From positions 3,162,001 to 3,226,000 of the forward strand of contig NC_018632.1 of the NCBI RefSeq assembly GCF_000172635.2: a DNA stretch of 64,000 bases, written 5' to 3'. A program made the position numbers and the translations under genes. Positions 27,731 to 36,387 of this stretch are shown one piece after another. Within the stretch, counting starts at the first letter, position 1, and each line of letters starts with the position of its first letter. The notes under the pieces were generated by a model. That model was not told the DNA's origin and ran no database searches. It worked only from the letters and a program-made list of their open reading frames with translations. This DNA is from Alteromonas macleodii ATCC 27126 (lineage in GTDB: Bacteria > Pseudomonadota > Gammaproteobacteria > Enterobacterales > Alteromonadaceae).

Positions 27731-28900
27731 ATGTCATCGCGTCACGCATTCTCTCCACAACTTCCTTTTTTACTGTTAAGTCTATTAACTGGCCTAACAT
27801 CGTCGTTTGTTACGCCACTGATGAGCTATTTCCTCATTGATGAGATCAACGTTGAGCCTATTTATATAAGTATTTATATGGTGTCCGTTACGCTATCAGG
27901 GTTGGTGATCAGTCAGTACCTCGGGCACTTGGCAGACAAAGGTTTTAACGCAAATCGCCTTTACGGGCTAACCATGATTTGCGTGGGCATTGCCATGGTC
28001 GCCTTTATCTTTAGCAAACAGTTTTGGCACGTATTTCTCGCTGGCGTCTTGTTTATGTCGGTGGGCGCTGGAGCCGTGTCTCAAATGTTGACCGTTTCGG
28101 GATTATGGGCAAAAAACCAAGACATTGACTTAGCTGCATTTAACTCAAAAGTTCGCGCTGCCATCTCTCTCGCTTGGGTGGTAGGCCCGCCGCTAGCATT
28201 TACGCTGGTTGCCAATTTTGGCTTCGCAGCGTCCTTCTCGGTGGCCATTGCATGTGTGATTGTTGCAACGCTTTTTGTGGTGAACGTTGTGCCGCCTCAA
28301 AAAGCCAATCAACAGTCACTCAATACAACGCTTAAAGGCTCGCTATCACTGCCGTTTTGGCTTGTGGGGTTAGCCATACTTGCCGGAATGGCAGGCAATG
28401 TCATGTATTTATCATCCATGCCTTTGTACGTAATGAATGAACTGGGGTTGCCGGAAAATTTGCCTGGGCTAATGATGGGGGTTGTGGCAGCACTTGAAAT
28501 ACCTACCATGCTGCTAGCAGCCAAATTAGCCCGACGGTTCCCACCTGCGGGTATCATGGCTGTGGCGTTTATTTTCGGCTGTTGCTTTTACGTTGGCGTG
28601 TACTTTTCTCAGTCAAGTTGGGAGTTATTGACCCTTCAAATATTGAACGCACTGTTCTACGGTTTATATGCTGGTATTGGATTGACCTTACTGCAACAAC
28701 AAGCGCCCGACTTAACTGGATTCACTTCAGCGTTTTATTCAAACGCCACTCGGGTGGGTATGATGCTAGGCACCATTGGCGCAGGCACCGTGGCTCAATT
28801 TTTTAGCTTCAGAGATGCCACTATTGGGTCGTTGTGCATTGCCATATTTGGCTTAAACGTGATGTTAGTGTTCATGTTTGTAAAACGAGAAGCACGCTAA
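27731..28900 (+). CDS. MFS sugar-efflux-like transporter (SetA/SetB type)
   Basis: This 389-residue protein has twelve hydrophobic segments and a layout like the sugar efflux transporter (Set) group of the major facilitator superfamily. Supporting blocks are the early FVTPLMSYFLIDEINVEP and the loop GHLADKGFNANRL between TM2 and TM3 (motif A position). It probably exports sugars or related small molecules. The ATG at 27731 follows CTCGGAGCTCGTATCCTC, with GGAG about ten bases upstream. Confidence 0.82.
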   Translation: MSSRHAFSPQLPFLLLSLLTGLTSSFVTPLMSYFLIDEINVEPIYISIYMVSVTLSGLVISQYLGHLADKGFNANRLYGLTMICVGIAMVAFIFSKQFWHVFLAGVLFMSVGAGAVSQMLTVSGLWAKNQDIDLAAFNSKVRAAISLAWVVGPPLAFTLVANFGFAASFSVAIACVIVATLFVVNVVPPQKANQQSLNTTLKGSLSLPFWLVGLAILAGMAGNVMYLSSMPLYVMNELGLPENLPGLMMGVVAALEIPTMLLAAKLARRFPPAGIMAVAFIFGCCFYVGVYFSQSSWELLTLQILNALFYGLYAGIGLTLLQQQAPDLTGFTSAFYSNATRVGMMLGTIGAGTVAQFFSFRDATIGSLCIAIFGLNVMLVFMFVKREAR

Positions 28901-29059
28901 GTTTTATTCAAAAAAAACTAGCAGATCGCTAGTTAAGGCGTAACCCAGCAGCACTTCTATCGCTTCCTTTAATTTCTTCGCACTTTCTCATAATTGACAA
29001 TTGTTACAATATAACATTACACTCACGAACAATTAATTACCCTAAAATTTAGGAACCCT

Positions 29060-31225
29060 ATGAAAAAGCTCCTTATTTCAGCCACGATATCTTCTATACT
29101 TTTGGCAACAGGCTGCACCGAACAGGCGTCAACAATGAATAAGACTGCTACAACGCAGACTGACTCAGCAAAAGCAGAGCAGACGAACCCTTTATTTATG
29201 ACAAGTTCACTGACTTACGGCGCGCCGCAATTTGATTTGATAAAGGACGAGCATTTCATTCCTGCATTTGAAAAAGGAATGGAACAGCACTTACAAGAAG
29301 TAGAAAAAATAGCGTCTAACCCTGACGCCCCCACCTTTGATAATACGCTGCTAGCGCTTGAAAAAAGTGGAAGTTTACTCACCAGAACTAGCCGAGTATT
29401 TTTCAACTTAGTAGGAACAGATAGCTCGCCTGAACGCAGAGAAATCCAAAAAATTCTAGCGCCAAAGCTGGCGGCTCACAGCGATACCATTAATTTAAAT
29501 AGTGCGCTTTTAAAGCGTATTGAAACGCTATACAACCAGCGCGACGCGTTGGAGTTAGATACTGAATCAATCCGACTACTCGAAGAGTATTACTCTGATT
29601 TTGTTCGCGCTGGCGCTAAACTCAATGAATCAGATAAACAGAAGATACGTGAAATAAACGAAGAACATTCAACCTTAACCACGCAGTTTTCTCAAAACCT
29701 ACTGGCAGAGTCATCTGAAATTGCGGTGGTAGTAAATGACGTAGAGCAGCTGTCAGGGATGTCAGAGCGCCAAATAAAGGCCGCATCAGATGCTGCTAAA
29801 GCTGCTGATAAAGAAGGCAAGTATCTTCTACGTATCACGAACACTACTCGTCAACCTGTCCTTACTTCACTAGAAAATAGAGCACTTCGCCAGCAAGTGT
29901 GGGAAGCATCAGCATACCGAAACCAATCTGGGGTATACGACAACACCAAAATTATTAGCCGATTGGCAGGACTGCGCGCACAAAAAGCAGCATTGCTTGG
30001 ATTTGATAGCTGGGCGGCCTACAGCCTAGACAAACAAATGGCCGGTTCGCCAAGCGCTGTATACGACATGCTAGGCAGTATGGTGCCCGCTGTGCTTAAA
30101 AACGTTGAAAAAGAAGCCGCTGACATTAAAGCAATGATTGAAGCGGAAGGTAATAACTTCGAACTAAAGCCTTGGGATTGGGCTTTCTACGCAGAAAAGG
30201 TAAGACAAGCTAAATACGAGCTAGATGAAAACGAGGTGAAACAATACTTCGAATTTAATCGCGTGCTTGAAGATGGCGTATTTTTCACTATGAATAAATT
30301 GTACGGAGTGCGCTTCAAGCCCCGTCCAGATTTGCCGGTTTACCACCCTGATGTAAAGGCTTACGAGCTGTTTGATGTAAATGGTGACAGTTTAGCGATT
30401 TTTTATGCCGACTACTTTTCTCGCAAAGGTAAACGCGGTGGAGCTTGGATGAGTTCGTTCGTAGGACAGTCGAAATTGCTCTCGCAAAAGCCTGTTGTGG
30501 TTAATGTAATGAACATAAACAAAGCGCCTGATGGCGAGCCTACATTAGTCAGTTACGATCATGTTACTACCATGTTCCATGAAATGGGTCACGGACTTCA
30601 CGGCATGCTGTCAGACGTAAATTACCCAACGTTGGCCGGCACATCTGTCTCGCGAGACTATGTAGAGTTCCCTTCTACCTTCGAAGAAGACTGGGCAGCC
30701 CACCCTGACGTTATTGCAAACTATGCCAAGCATTATGAAACTGGCGAGCCTATTCCAGAGGCTCTGCTGGAAAAGGTGATTCGTTCACGTACATTCAATA
30801 TGGGTTATGACACATTGGAATATATGTCTGCAGCACTGCTTGATATGGAGTGGCATTCTATCTCTGCCGATCAGGCGCCTGAAGATGTCCAAGCCTTTGA
30901 AGCCCAAGCTCTCGATAAACATAATGTTGGCTTGTCTTATGTACCGCCTCGTTATAAGTCAGCATTCTTTGCACATTCAATGGGTGGCGGCTATTCCGCT
31001 GGCTACTATGCCTATATGTGGAGTGAAATTTTAGCTGCTGATGCCTTTGCTTATATGCAAGAACTCGGCGGATTAAAGTTAGAAAACGGTATGAAATATA
31101 GAAAGGAAATCTTATCTACCGGCAATTCTCGTCCCCCGATGGAGTCTTATAAAGCATTCCGAGGAAAAGCGCCAACAACAGATGCTCTGCTTATTCGCAG
31201 AGGGCTTAAAACCAAACTCGACTAA
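29060..31225 (+). CDS. dcp: M3 family zinc metallopeptidase, Dcp-like lipoprotein
   Basis: This 721-residue peptidyl-dipeptidase-like oligopeptidase has a lipoprotein signal (LLATGC, Cys at about residue 19) that places it in the periplasm, attached to a membrane. The zinc motif HEMGHGLHG (HExxH) is near residue 508, and the third ligand Glu lies in the following EFPSTFEEDW segment. A C-terminal block with HSMGGGYSAGYYAYMWS completes the M3 active site. It degrades short peptides, removing C-terminal dipeptides if it is a true Dcp. Two small genes follow closely on the same strand. Confidence 0.92.
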   Translation: MKKLLISATISSILLATGCTEQASTMNKTATTQTDSAKAEQTNPLFMTSSLTYGAPQFDLIKDEHFIPAFEKGMEQHLQEVEKIASNPDAPTFDNTLLALEKSGSLLTRTSRVFFNLVGTDSSPERREIQKILAPKLAAHSDTINLNSALLKRIETLYNQRDALELDTESIRLLEEYYSDFVRAGAKLNESDKQKIREINEEHSTLTTQFSQNLLAESSEIAVVVNDVEQLSGMSERQIKAASDAAKAADKEGKYLLRITNTTRQPVLTSLENRALRQQVWEASAYRNQSGVYDNTKIISRLAGLRAQKAALLGFDSWAAYSLDKQMAGSPSAVYDMLGSMVPAVLKNVEKEAADIKAMIEAEGNNFELKPWDWAFYAEKVRQAKYELDENEVKQYFEFNRVLEDGVFFTMNKLYGVRFKPRPDLPVYHPDVKAYELFDVNGDSLAIFYADYFSRKGKRGGAWMSSFVGQSKLLSQKPVVVNVMNINKAPDGEPTLVSYDHVTTMFHEMGHGLHGMLSDVNYPTLAGTSVSRDYVEFPSTFEEDWAAHPDVIANYAKHYETGEPIPEALLEKVIRSRTFNMGYDTLEYMSAALLDMEWHSISADQAPEDVQAFEAQALDKHNVGLSYVPPRYKSAFFAHSMGGGYSAGYYAYMWSEILAADAFAYMQELGGLKLENGMKYRKEILSTGNSRPPMESYKAFRGKAPTTDALLIRRGLKTKLD

Positions 31226-31236
31226 CAGGAGGCCTC

Positions 31237-31455
31237 ATGAATTCACCGGTAATACCCTCTAACTTCGTTGAATGGCAAAACTGTATTGTCCGCGATTGTG
31301 GCATAGCGTTAGACAAAGCGTTTTTAGAATCACGGATAGCGGCGCTTTCGAACATGAAGGATCAGCATACAAAGCAATTTCTACGTTTGTATGGCGAGGC
31401 ACACTATAAGCAGGTTTTAGGCTGGTTTCATCAAGCCTTAGTGGAGCTGAAATGA
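31237..31455 (+). CDS. Small protein of unknown function between dcp and dksA-like gene
   Basis: This 72-residue soluble protein has a very good ribosome site (AGGAGG, five bases before the ATG). It lies 11 bases after dcp and overlaps the next gene by four bases (ATGA), so it belongs to a three-gene operon. It has two cysteines (NCIVRDCGIAL) and a helical C-terminal half. The family is not recognised. The strong translation signals make it a real gene. Confidence 0.75.
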   Translation: MNSPVIPSNFVEWQNCIVRDCGIALDKAFLESRIAALSNMKDQHTKQFLRLYGEAHYKQVLGWFHQALVELK

Positions 31456-31874
31456 GTAAAACGTTGACTAAAGAAGCGCTTCTTGCCGCCAGTGAAGACG
31501 ACTACATGAACGATGAGCAGCTTGAATTTTTTAAAGAATTGCTCAACGATTTAAAACAGCAAACCATGGCTCATATTGAAGAGATGAAGGCATCGTTAAG
31601 TCAACCTCCTGAGATAAACGATGAAGTTGATCGGGCGCAGTATGAAGAAGAATCCAGGCTTTCTCTTCGAATTTTGGACAGGGAGCGAAAGCTACTTCCT
31701 AAAATCGATAAGTCGTTGCGACGAATAAAAGACAAGTCTTTTGGATACTGCTTGGAGACCGGAGAACCCATTGGCATTCCTAGGTTACTGATAAGGCCTG
31801 TCTCAGAATACTGCGCCGATGTGAAAATGGTAAACGAAGGCAGAGAGCAGCATTATTACTCACAAAGAAAGTAA
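31452..31874 (+). CDS. TraR/DksA-family protein with degenerate zinc finger
   Basis: This 140-residue DksA-like regulator has a coiled-coil (about residues 20-95), then the family block DRERKLLPKIDKSLRRIKDKSFGYCLETGEPIGIPRL. Canonical DksA has four zinc-binding cysteines. Here only two Cys occur (YCLET and EYCAD), so each CxxC is reduced to CxxT or CxxD, as in zinc-independent DksA2-type proteins. It should bind the RNA polymerase secondary channel and modulate transcription with ppGpp (known for the family). Translation is coupled to the small gene upstream. Confidence 0.85.
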   Translation: MSKTLTKEALLAASEDDYMNDEQLEFFKELLNDLKQQTMAHIEEMKASLSQPPEINDEVDRAQYEEESRLSLRILDRERKLLPKIDKSLRRIKDKSFGYCLETGEPIGIPRLLIRPVSEYCADVKMVNEGREQHYYSQRK

Positions 31875-32122
31875 TGATACTTTCTGTGCCTGAGAGTTTT
31901 TGAGTGAATATTTAAGTGAAAATTTGAGTGTGCGGTTAACAAGGCGCACACTCGTCTTTTGGCAAGAATGGACTGAATGCGTTTCAGCTTTTTATCATTT
32001 TATAATGAAAGCCGAGAGTTAACCGTTTTGACAACGGTGGTATTGAACCTTCAGTTAAACCAAAACAGTGACCGCTGTGTTGCGTGGCTTTACTTATAGC
32101 TGCACTTTACGATAACTATTAT

Positions 32123-33055
32123 TTATTTGAATAAAAGCTCCATCTGCACATCACATCTCGCATAGGGCGACGACGCCCCCTTAATAGGTTTAAACCCTAT
32201 CTTTTCGTACAAACATATTGCGGGCTTAAGTACCGAATTGCTCTCTAAATAAAGCCGCTTTAACCCCATCAGTTTCGCTCTTTCGACAATACTTTTACCT
32301 AACAGCAGCCCTACCCCTTTGCCTTGAGCTTTGGGAGACACCGCCATTTTGGCAAGTTCAAACGTATCGTCAGCTTGTTTAATAAGTGCACAGCAGCCTA
32401 TGGGTTCGCCCTTATCTAACGCGATCAATATCACACCCGACTGATTCAAAATGTAGCCTTCAGGGTCGTCGAGCGCTTTAAAGTCGGGCTCTTCGAGCTC
32501 CCAATATTTGCTTATCCATTCAACATTGAGCGATTTAAATGCCTCGCGATACTTTGGCGCATAATCGACTACCTTAATATCAGGCGAGTCACCGTCCACT
32601 CTCGCACTTATGGGGCGATATCGAAGATGCCTTTCAACTACGCTCACCGCTTCCCATAAATCGATACCCGTTTCATCTTTTAGCTCGCGCATGGCAGTGT
32701 CTATGGCATCGCACTGCTTTTCCATTTTGGGCACCATCGCTTTCGCTTTATCGTTTAGCGCCACCAGCGTAACCCGCGAATCGTCGCTCGATTTATAACT
32801 TTCAATTAGGTCGCGTGCTTTCATTTCTTTTACGATCTTACTCACCGACACGTGAGAATGATTTATCTCTTTAGCGATATTCACGACGGAATCAGCACCT
32901 TTTGACGCGAGCACGTAAAATACTGGAAACCACTTTGGCTCTATCGCAAATCCAAATTTCGCATAAGTATTTTCCGCATCCTTTGACACCTGCGCGGCTA
33001 ACTGACGTAAGGCAGTACCTAATGCAATATGCCCCAATTCATTAAATGACTTCAC
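32123..33055 (-). CDS. MarR-type regulator fused to a GNAT acetyltransferase
   Basis: This 310-residue two-domain protein has an N-terminal winged helix of MarR type (about residues 30-145: VNIAKEINHSHVSVSKIVKEMKARDLIE, then a wing with SSDDSRVTLVALNDKAKAM) and a C-terminal GNAT domain (about 160-305). The acetyl-CoA loop is QGKGVGLLLG. Such fusions are a known family annotated as a helix-turn-helix regulator/N-acetyltransferase. The acetylated substrate and target genes are unknown. Near the start (about 33058-33090) are short repeated TTACGGA/TTACGAT-like sequences that could be an autoregulatory site. Confidence 0.88.
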   Translation of the reverse strand: MKSFNELGHIALGTALRQLAAQVSKDAENTYAKFGFAIEPKWFPVFYVLASKGADSVVNIAKEINHSHVSVSKIVKEMKARDLIESYKSSDDSRVTLVALNDKAKAMVPKMEKQCDAIDTAMRELKDETGIDLWEAVSVVERHLRYRPISARVDGDSPDIKVVDYAPKYREAFKSLNVEWISKYWELEEPDFKALDDPEGYILNQSGVILIALDKGEPIGCCALIKQADDTFELAKMAVSPKAQGKGVGLLLGKSIVERAKLMGLKRLYLESNSVLKPAICLYEKIGFKPIKGASSPYARCDVQMELLFK

Positions 33056-33152
33056 TTCAAAAAACTCCGTAACCAGTTACGGATATAATTAATCGTAATT
33101 GGAGACAAGTCAAACAGATTATTATTTGATCATCGAAAAACGGGGATGTGGT

Positions 33153-33974
33153 TCACTTCGCCTGGCACCGGCTACACCAATAAAAACGTCGCCCGTTATA
33201 CGTTTGGCGTTTTATTGGAGTGGCGCAGATTCTACAAGGCTGCTCTTCCCTGTCGAACACCATAAATCGCGTACCTTCAAAGTTAACGCCTTTTGCTTCA
33301 AGCACTTCGCGTAGTTCTGTGTACACGGTATAGCCACCGGTTTCATAGCTGCGTTTGCATATTGTTAAGGTGTGATGTGCCAAGCTGCGCAGCTGCTCAT
33401 CAGCTAACTGAGAAGGTTTGAGTGAAGGATGAACACCTGCTGCAAACAATATTTCGCTGCGAAGATAGTTGCCCAGACCTGCCATAAAGCGTTGGTCCAG
33501 ATATAAACCGCTTAGTGCGCGGTTATAGAAAGCTTTTGAACGTAAACGTTCTAATACCAACTCTTCTGTCACCGAATTGTTGAGTACATCGGGTCCAACT
33601 CTTTGTAAAAAAGGGTGCTCATGAATAGTTTGCGTTGGCCAAATGCTAATGTCAGATGCACTATATAAAATAGCACTGTGTGTTTCGGTATGAAGCCCTA
33701 CCCTTAGCTGGCGGGTAGTATCCGGCATTCTATTGCGTTTACAGGTATGCCACACGCCATAGAGTTGGTTATGTGAATACATAGAGAGCCCATTGCTAAA
33801 ATGGGTAATTAACGCCTTGCCGCGAGTTTCCATGCGCAGCACTTTTTCGCCTTCTAACTGCTTAGCGTAGGGTTTAAGTTGAGCTAATCCAAACTCTACT
33901 TTTTCTAGGGGAATATCTTTTATCACCGCTTCAACTTTATCTGCAGCGCGACGAATCTCTGGGCCTTCAGGCAT
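33153..33974 (-). CDS. nei: Endonuclease VIII (DNA glycosylase/AP lyase)
   Basis: This 273-residue Fpg/Nei-family base-excision repair enzyme keeps the catalytic MPEGPEIRR start (P2 nucleophile, E3). Also visible are the H2TH region (FMAGLGNYLRSEILF) and a C-terminal zinc finger (CRICATPI...WCSRCQAK). The Nei rather than Fpg assignment rests on N-terminal wording and length. It removes oxidised pyrimidines and cleaves the abasic site. It stands as an apparently single gene behind the terminator-like hairpin at 34061-34123. Confidence 0.93.
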   Translation of the reverse strand: MPEGPEIRRAADKVEAVIKDIPLEKVEFGLAQLKPYAKQLEGEKVLRMETRGKALITHFSNGLSMYSHNQLYGVWHTCKRNRMPDTTRQLRVGLHTETHSAILYSASDISIWPTQTIHEHPFLQRVGPDVLNNSVTEELVLERLRSKAFYNRALSGLYLDQRFMAGLGNYLRSEILFAAGVHPSLKPSQLADEQLRSLAHHTLTICKRSYETGGYTVYTELREVLEAKGVNFEGTRFMVFDREEQPCRICATPIKRQTYNGRRFYWCSRCQAK

Positions 33975-34060
33975 GTTGTCTCAAATACCTTTTATCTCGG
34001 TTACTGGTTACTTCGCATCATTGTCAGCTTCTTTGCAGCTGAAACATAACGAATACAAAA

Positions 34061-34123
34061 AGGGTCTGTGGCCCTTTGATGTACTTTAAACCGAAGTTTG
34101 TACATCAAAGATCAACAGACCCT
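34061..34123 (-). terminator. Long imperfect hairpin downstream of the MDR gene
   Basis: The outer arms AGGGTCTGT (34061-34069) and ACAGACCCT (34115-34123) and inner arms CTTTGATGTAC (34074-34084) and GTACATCAAAG (34100-34110) are exact complements, separated by small internal loops. Read on the minus strand, the outer arm is followed by TTTTTG, so it can work as the terminator of the dehydrogenase gene. Its size also suits a dispersed palindromic repeat. Confidence 0.7.
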
Positions 34124-34173
34124 ATTATTGAACAAATTTAAGCTGAAAATGCCGTATTTAAACGCTGCGCTGA

Positions 34174-35295
34174 TTAGCCCTTGTTTGGCACAATCAGGTA
34201 TTTTTCACCGGTTTTTTTAGCGTTATAAAGCGCTACATTCTCAGGCTGTAATGTCTCCTCAAGACTCAGTTCGTTGGTGTAAGACGACGCAAAGGTAGTG
34301 TTAATTTCCGTAGCAACTTTTTGGTAAAGCTCGCCTACACGCTTCTTATCAAGCTTGCCTAAGAAACGCATTAATAGCCAACCACCAATGCTCCACGTCA
34401 TGCCGTAAGCGCGATTCAAAATAGTAGGCGAGAAATCTAAGCCACCGTAGATATACACTTGTTTATTGCTGTCAGAGCCGTAAGTGTTGAAGCCTTTTGC
34501 ATCTTTACTGCCCGACGCTTCCATCATAGTGAGGATATCGCTAACTAGCTCACCGCCGCCAATGGCGTCAAACGCTAGTGTTGCACCCGTGCTGTCGATG
34601 GCTTGATAAAGTTCGGCTTTAAAATTCTCACTACTTGAGTCGAGCACTATTTTCGCGCCGATCTCTTTAAGCATATCCACCTGCTTTTGGCTGCGAACAA
34701 TATTTACAAGCTCTACGCCTTCCTCTAAACAAATTTTATTTAGCATTTGCCCAAGGTTAGACGCTGCTGCAGTGTGAACCAAGGCTTTATGCCCTTCCAT
34801 ACGCATTGTTTCAACCATACCAAGAGCAGTAAGCGGGTTAACAAATGAAGACGCAGCTTGTTGCGGCGTGGTGCTATCTAGGTGAGGCAAGCATGCCTGC
34901 ATAGGAACACAGGCATACTCGGTATACGCTGCACCAGTAAGAATAGATACGGTTTTGCCCATTAAAGCTTGTGCCTCCGGGCTATCACCCGCCTTAACAA
35001 CCGTACCTGCACCTTCGTTTCCGATAGGCAGAGTCTGGTCTAAACGCGACTTAATACGATTTAACAAAGGCTTATGCACCGGCGCAACCAATGCTTTTTT
35101 GTCTGCGTCGAAGGTCGCTTTATCCAAGCTTGCCGGGCCAAACATCGGCCACATGTCTGAAGGGTTAATAGGAGATGCTTCCATACGCACAATCACTTCG
35201 TGCGGCTTCGGCTCTGGAACATCAACTTCTTTTAACGATACCTGAAGTTCACCTTCTGAGGTAATTAGCGTAAACAGTTGTTTTGATTTATTCAT
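34174..35295 (-). CDS. Zinc-type/quinone oxidoreductase-like MDR dehydrogenase
   Basis: This 373-residue medium-chain dehydrogenase/reductase has an N-terminal GroES-like domain (EVIVRMEASPINPSDMW, then LPIGNEGAGTVVKAGDS) and a Rossmann domain (VHTAAASNLGQMLNKIC, then ELVNIVRSQKQVDML and DSSSENF). I see no structural-zinc cysteine cluster, so it probably belongs to the quinone-reductase-like, zinc-free branch. It should be an NADPH-dependent oxidoreductase. A single gene; the terminator-like hairpin follows. Confidence 0.87.
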   Translation of the reverse strand: MNKSKQLFTLITSEGELQVSLKEVDVPEPKPHEVIVRMEASPINPSDMWPMFGPASLDKATFDADKKALVAPVHKPLLNRIKSRLDQTLPIGNEGAGTVVKAGDSPEAQALMGKTVSILTGAAYTEYACVPMQACLPHLDSTTPQQAASSFVNPLTALGMVETMRMEGHKALVHTAAASNLGQMLNKICLEEGVELVNIVRSQKQVDMLKEIGAKIVLDSSSENFKAELYQAIDSTGATLAFDAIGGGELVSDILTMMEASGSKDAKGFNTYGSDSNKQVYIYGGLDFSPTILNRAYGMTWSIGGWLLMRFLGKLDKKRVGELYQKVATEINTTFASSYTNELSLEETLQPENVALYNAKKTGEKYLIVPNKG

Positions 35296-35417
35296 GTGAT
35301 TATTTCGCCCTGAAAATTAAACGCTGAATGTAGTGCTAAGCTAACACGCCACAACTATCAGCAATATTTATATTGCGAATACATATGCGTTTCGACCACT
35401 TATACACCCAAAAAAAT

Positions 35418-35433
35418 GGGGTCAGAGTACATT
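35418..35433 (+). repeat. RAYT-associated 16-bp repeat, copy 1
   Basis: Exact copy of GGGGTCAGAGTACATT, preceded by a run of A and followed by T. Confidence 0.85.
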
Positions 35434-35451
35434 TCTCGCACGCTGAAAAAT

Positions 35452-35467
35452 GGGGTCAGAGTACATT
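35452..35467 (+). repeat. RAYT-associated 16-bp repeat, copy 2
   Basis: Exact copy of GGGGTCAGAGTACATT, 34 bases after copy 1 and in the same orientation; both have AAAAAT before them and TT after. Confidence 0.85.
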
Positions 35468-35558
35468 TTTATGAGTTTTTACGCGAAGCAACCCAACGGC
35501 TACACCAAGTGGTACCGCCTCTCTCCTAATCACACATCACGCCATGAGCTTTATCAAT

Positions 35559-35574
35559 AAAGTACTCTGACCCC
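35559..35574 (-). repeat. RAYT-associated 16-bp repeat, copy 3 (inverted, one mismatch)
   Basis: AAAGTACTCTGACCCC, the reverse complement of the repeat with one change. It forms an inverted pair with copy 2 around a 91-base insert. Confidence 0.8.
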
Positions 35575-35632
35575 ATTACTAAGATGGGTTACACTGCTAA
35601 GCCTGTATCAACTTGCTATGATGAATTAAGAA

Positions 35633-36226
35633 ATGAAAAAGTATTGTGCGTATGTCTTACTTGGGCTTGCTGTAATAAGCAATGCTGCGCTTGCAAAAGA
35701 GGCACCGTTGGTCTCGATTCCTACTCACGATGCATTTTTTAATGCGATAAAGGCCCACTGCGGTAAAGCATTTCAGGGCAAAGTTAGCAAAGACAATGTG
35801 GGTAATACGTTCGGTAATGCGAAGCTTGTTATGCACGTACGAAAGTGTACAGACTCGGAAATTCAAATTCCTTTTCACGTGGGAGACGATGCATCTCGCA
35901 CTTGGATTCTAGCGAAAACCGGCGCGGGTCTTATGCTGAAGCACGACCATAGAAATGAAGATGGCAGCTTTCATTCTTCAACCATGTATGGCGGCCACAC
36001 AGTAGATGAAGGGTTCCCCCAAGTGCAGTCGTTTCCTGCAGATGTATATTCAAAAGCGTTATTTATAGAATCGGGAATTGCAGCATCAACGGATAACGTC
36101 TGGCAAATGATGATCTACCCTAGCCGCTTTAGCTATCGACTAATTCGCCCTGCCCGCGAAGTACAGGTAGATTTTGATCTCGAAAATCCTATAGCAACGC
36201 CAAGCGCCCCCTGGGGATATGAATAA
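35633..36226 (+). CDS. Exported protein of unknown function
   Basis: This 197-residue protein has a signal peptide (about residues 1-21, NAALA). The mature part contains two cysteines (AHCGKAF and RKCTDSE, about residues 43 and 72), probably a disulfide, and a His/Asp-rich stretch LMLKHDHRNEDGSFHSS. No known motif recognised. The stop codon lies one base before repeat copy 4 and copies 1-3 lie upstream, so the gene is bracketed by the repeats and may have been captured or moved with them (inference). Confidence 0.72.
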   Translation: MKKYCAYVLLGLAVISNAALAKEAPLVSIPTHDAFFNAIKAHCGKAFQGKVSKDNVGNTFGNAKLVMHVRKCTDSEIQIPFHVGDDASRTWILAKTGAGLMLKHDHRNEDGSFHSSTMYGGHTVDEGFPQVQSFPADVYSKALFIESGIAASTDNVWQMMIYPSRFSYRLIRPAREVQVDFDLENPIATPSAPWGYE

Positions 36227-36227
36227 T

Positions 36228-36243
36228 GGGGTCAGAGTACATT
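36228..36243 (+). repeat. RAYT-associated 16-bp repeat, copy 4
   Basis: Exact GGGGTCAGAGTACATT between the exported protein gene and the transposase gene. With the inverted copy 5 it brackets the transposase. Confidence 0.85.
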
Positions 36244-36387
36244 TTCTAATTTAGGAGAGCCAAACAAGCCATTCATTTCATTCTTCCAGCTTGCCCGTTA
36301 GACCAGTTTTGGTAGGTACAGGGTTGTAGCCTTTACTCAATTCACTCATTTTATTAGAGAGAATATAGAAAGGAATTTGGTGAAATT

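Larger units (their letters stand above)
35296..35632. other. Intergenic repeat zone upstream of an exported protein gene
   Basis: It holds three copies of the 16-base RAYT-associated repeat (35418-35433, 35452-35467, and an inverted copy at 35559-35574). Between the second and third copies is a 29-codon open frame (35471-35560). Confidence 0.8.

Noticed and set aside
28916..28934. Hairpin AACTAGC/GCTAGTT after the sugar-efflux transporter gene
   Set aside because: The T run is on the minus strand, where no gene would need it, so I did not call it the terminator of the plus-strand gene.
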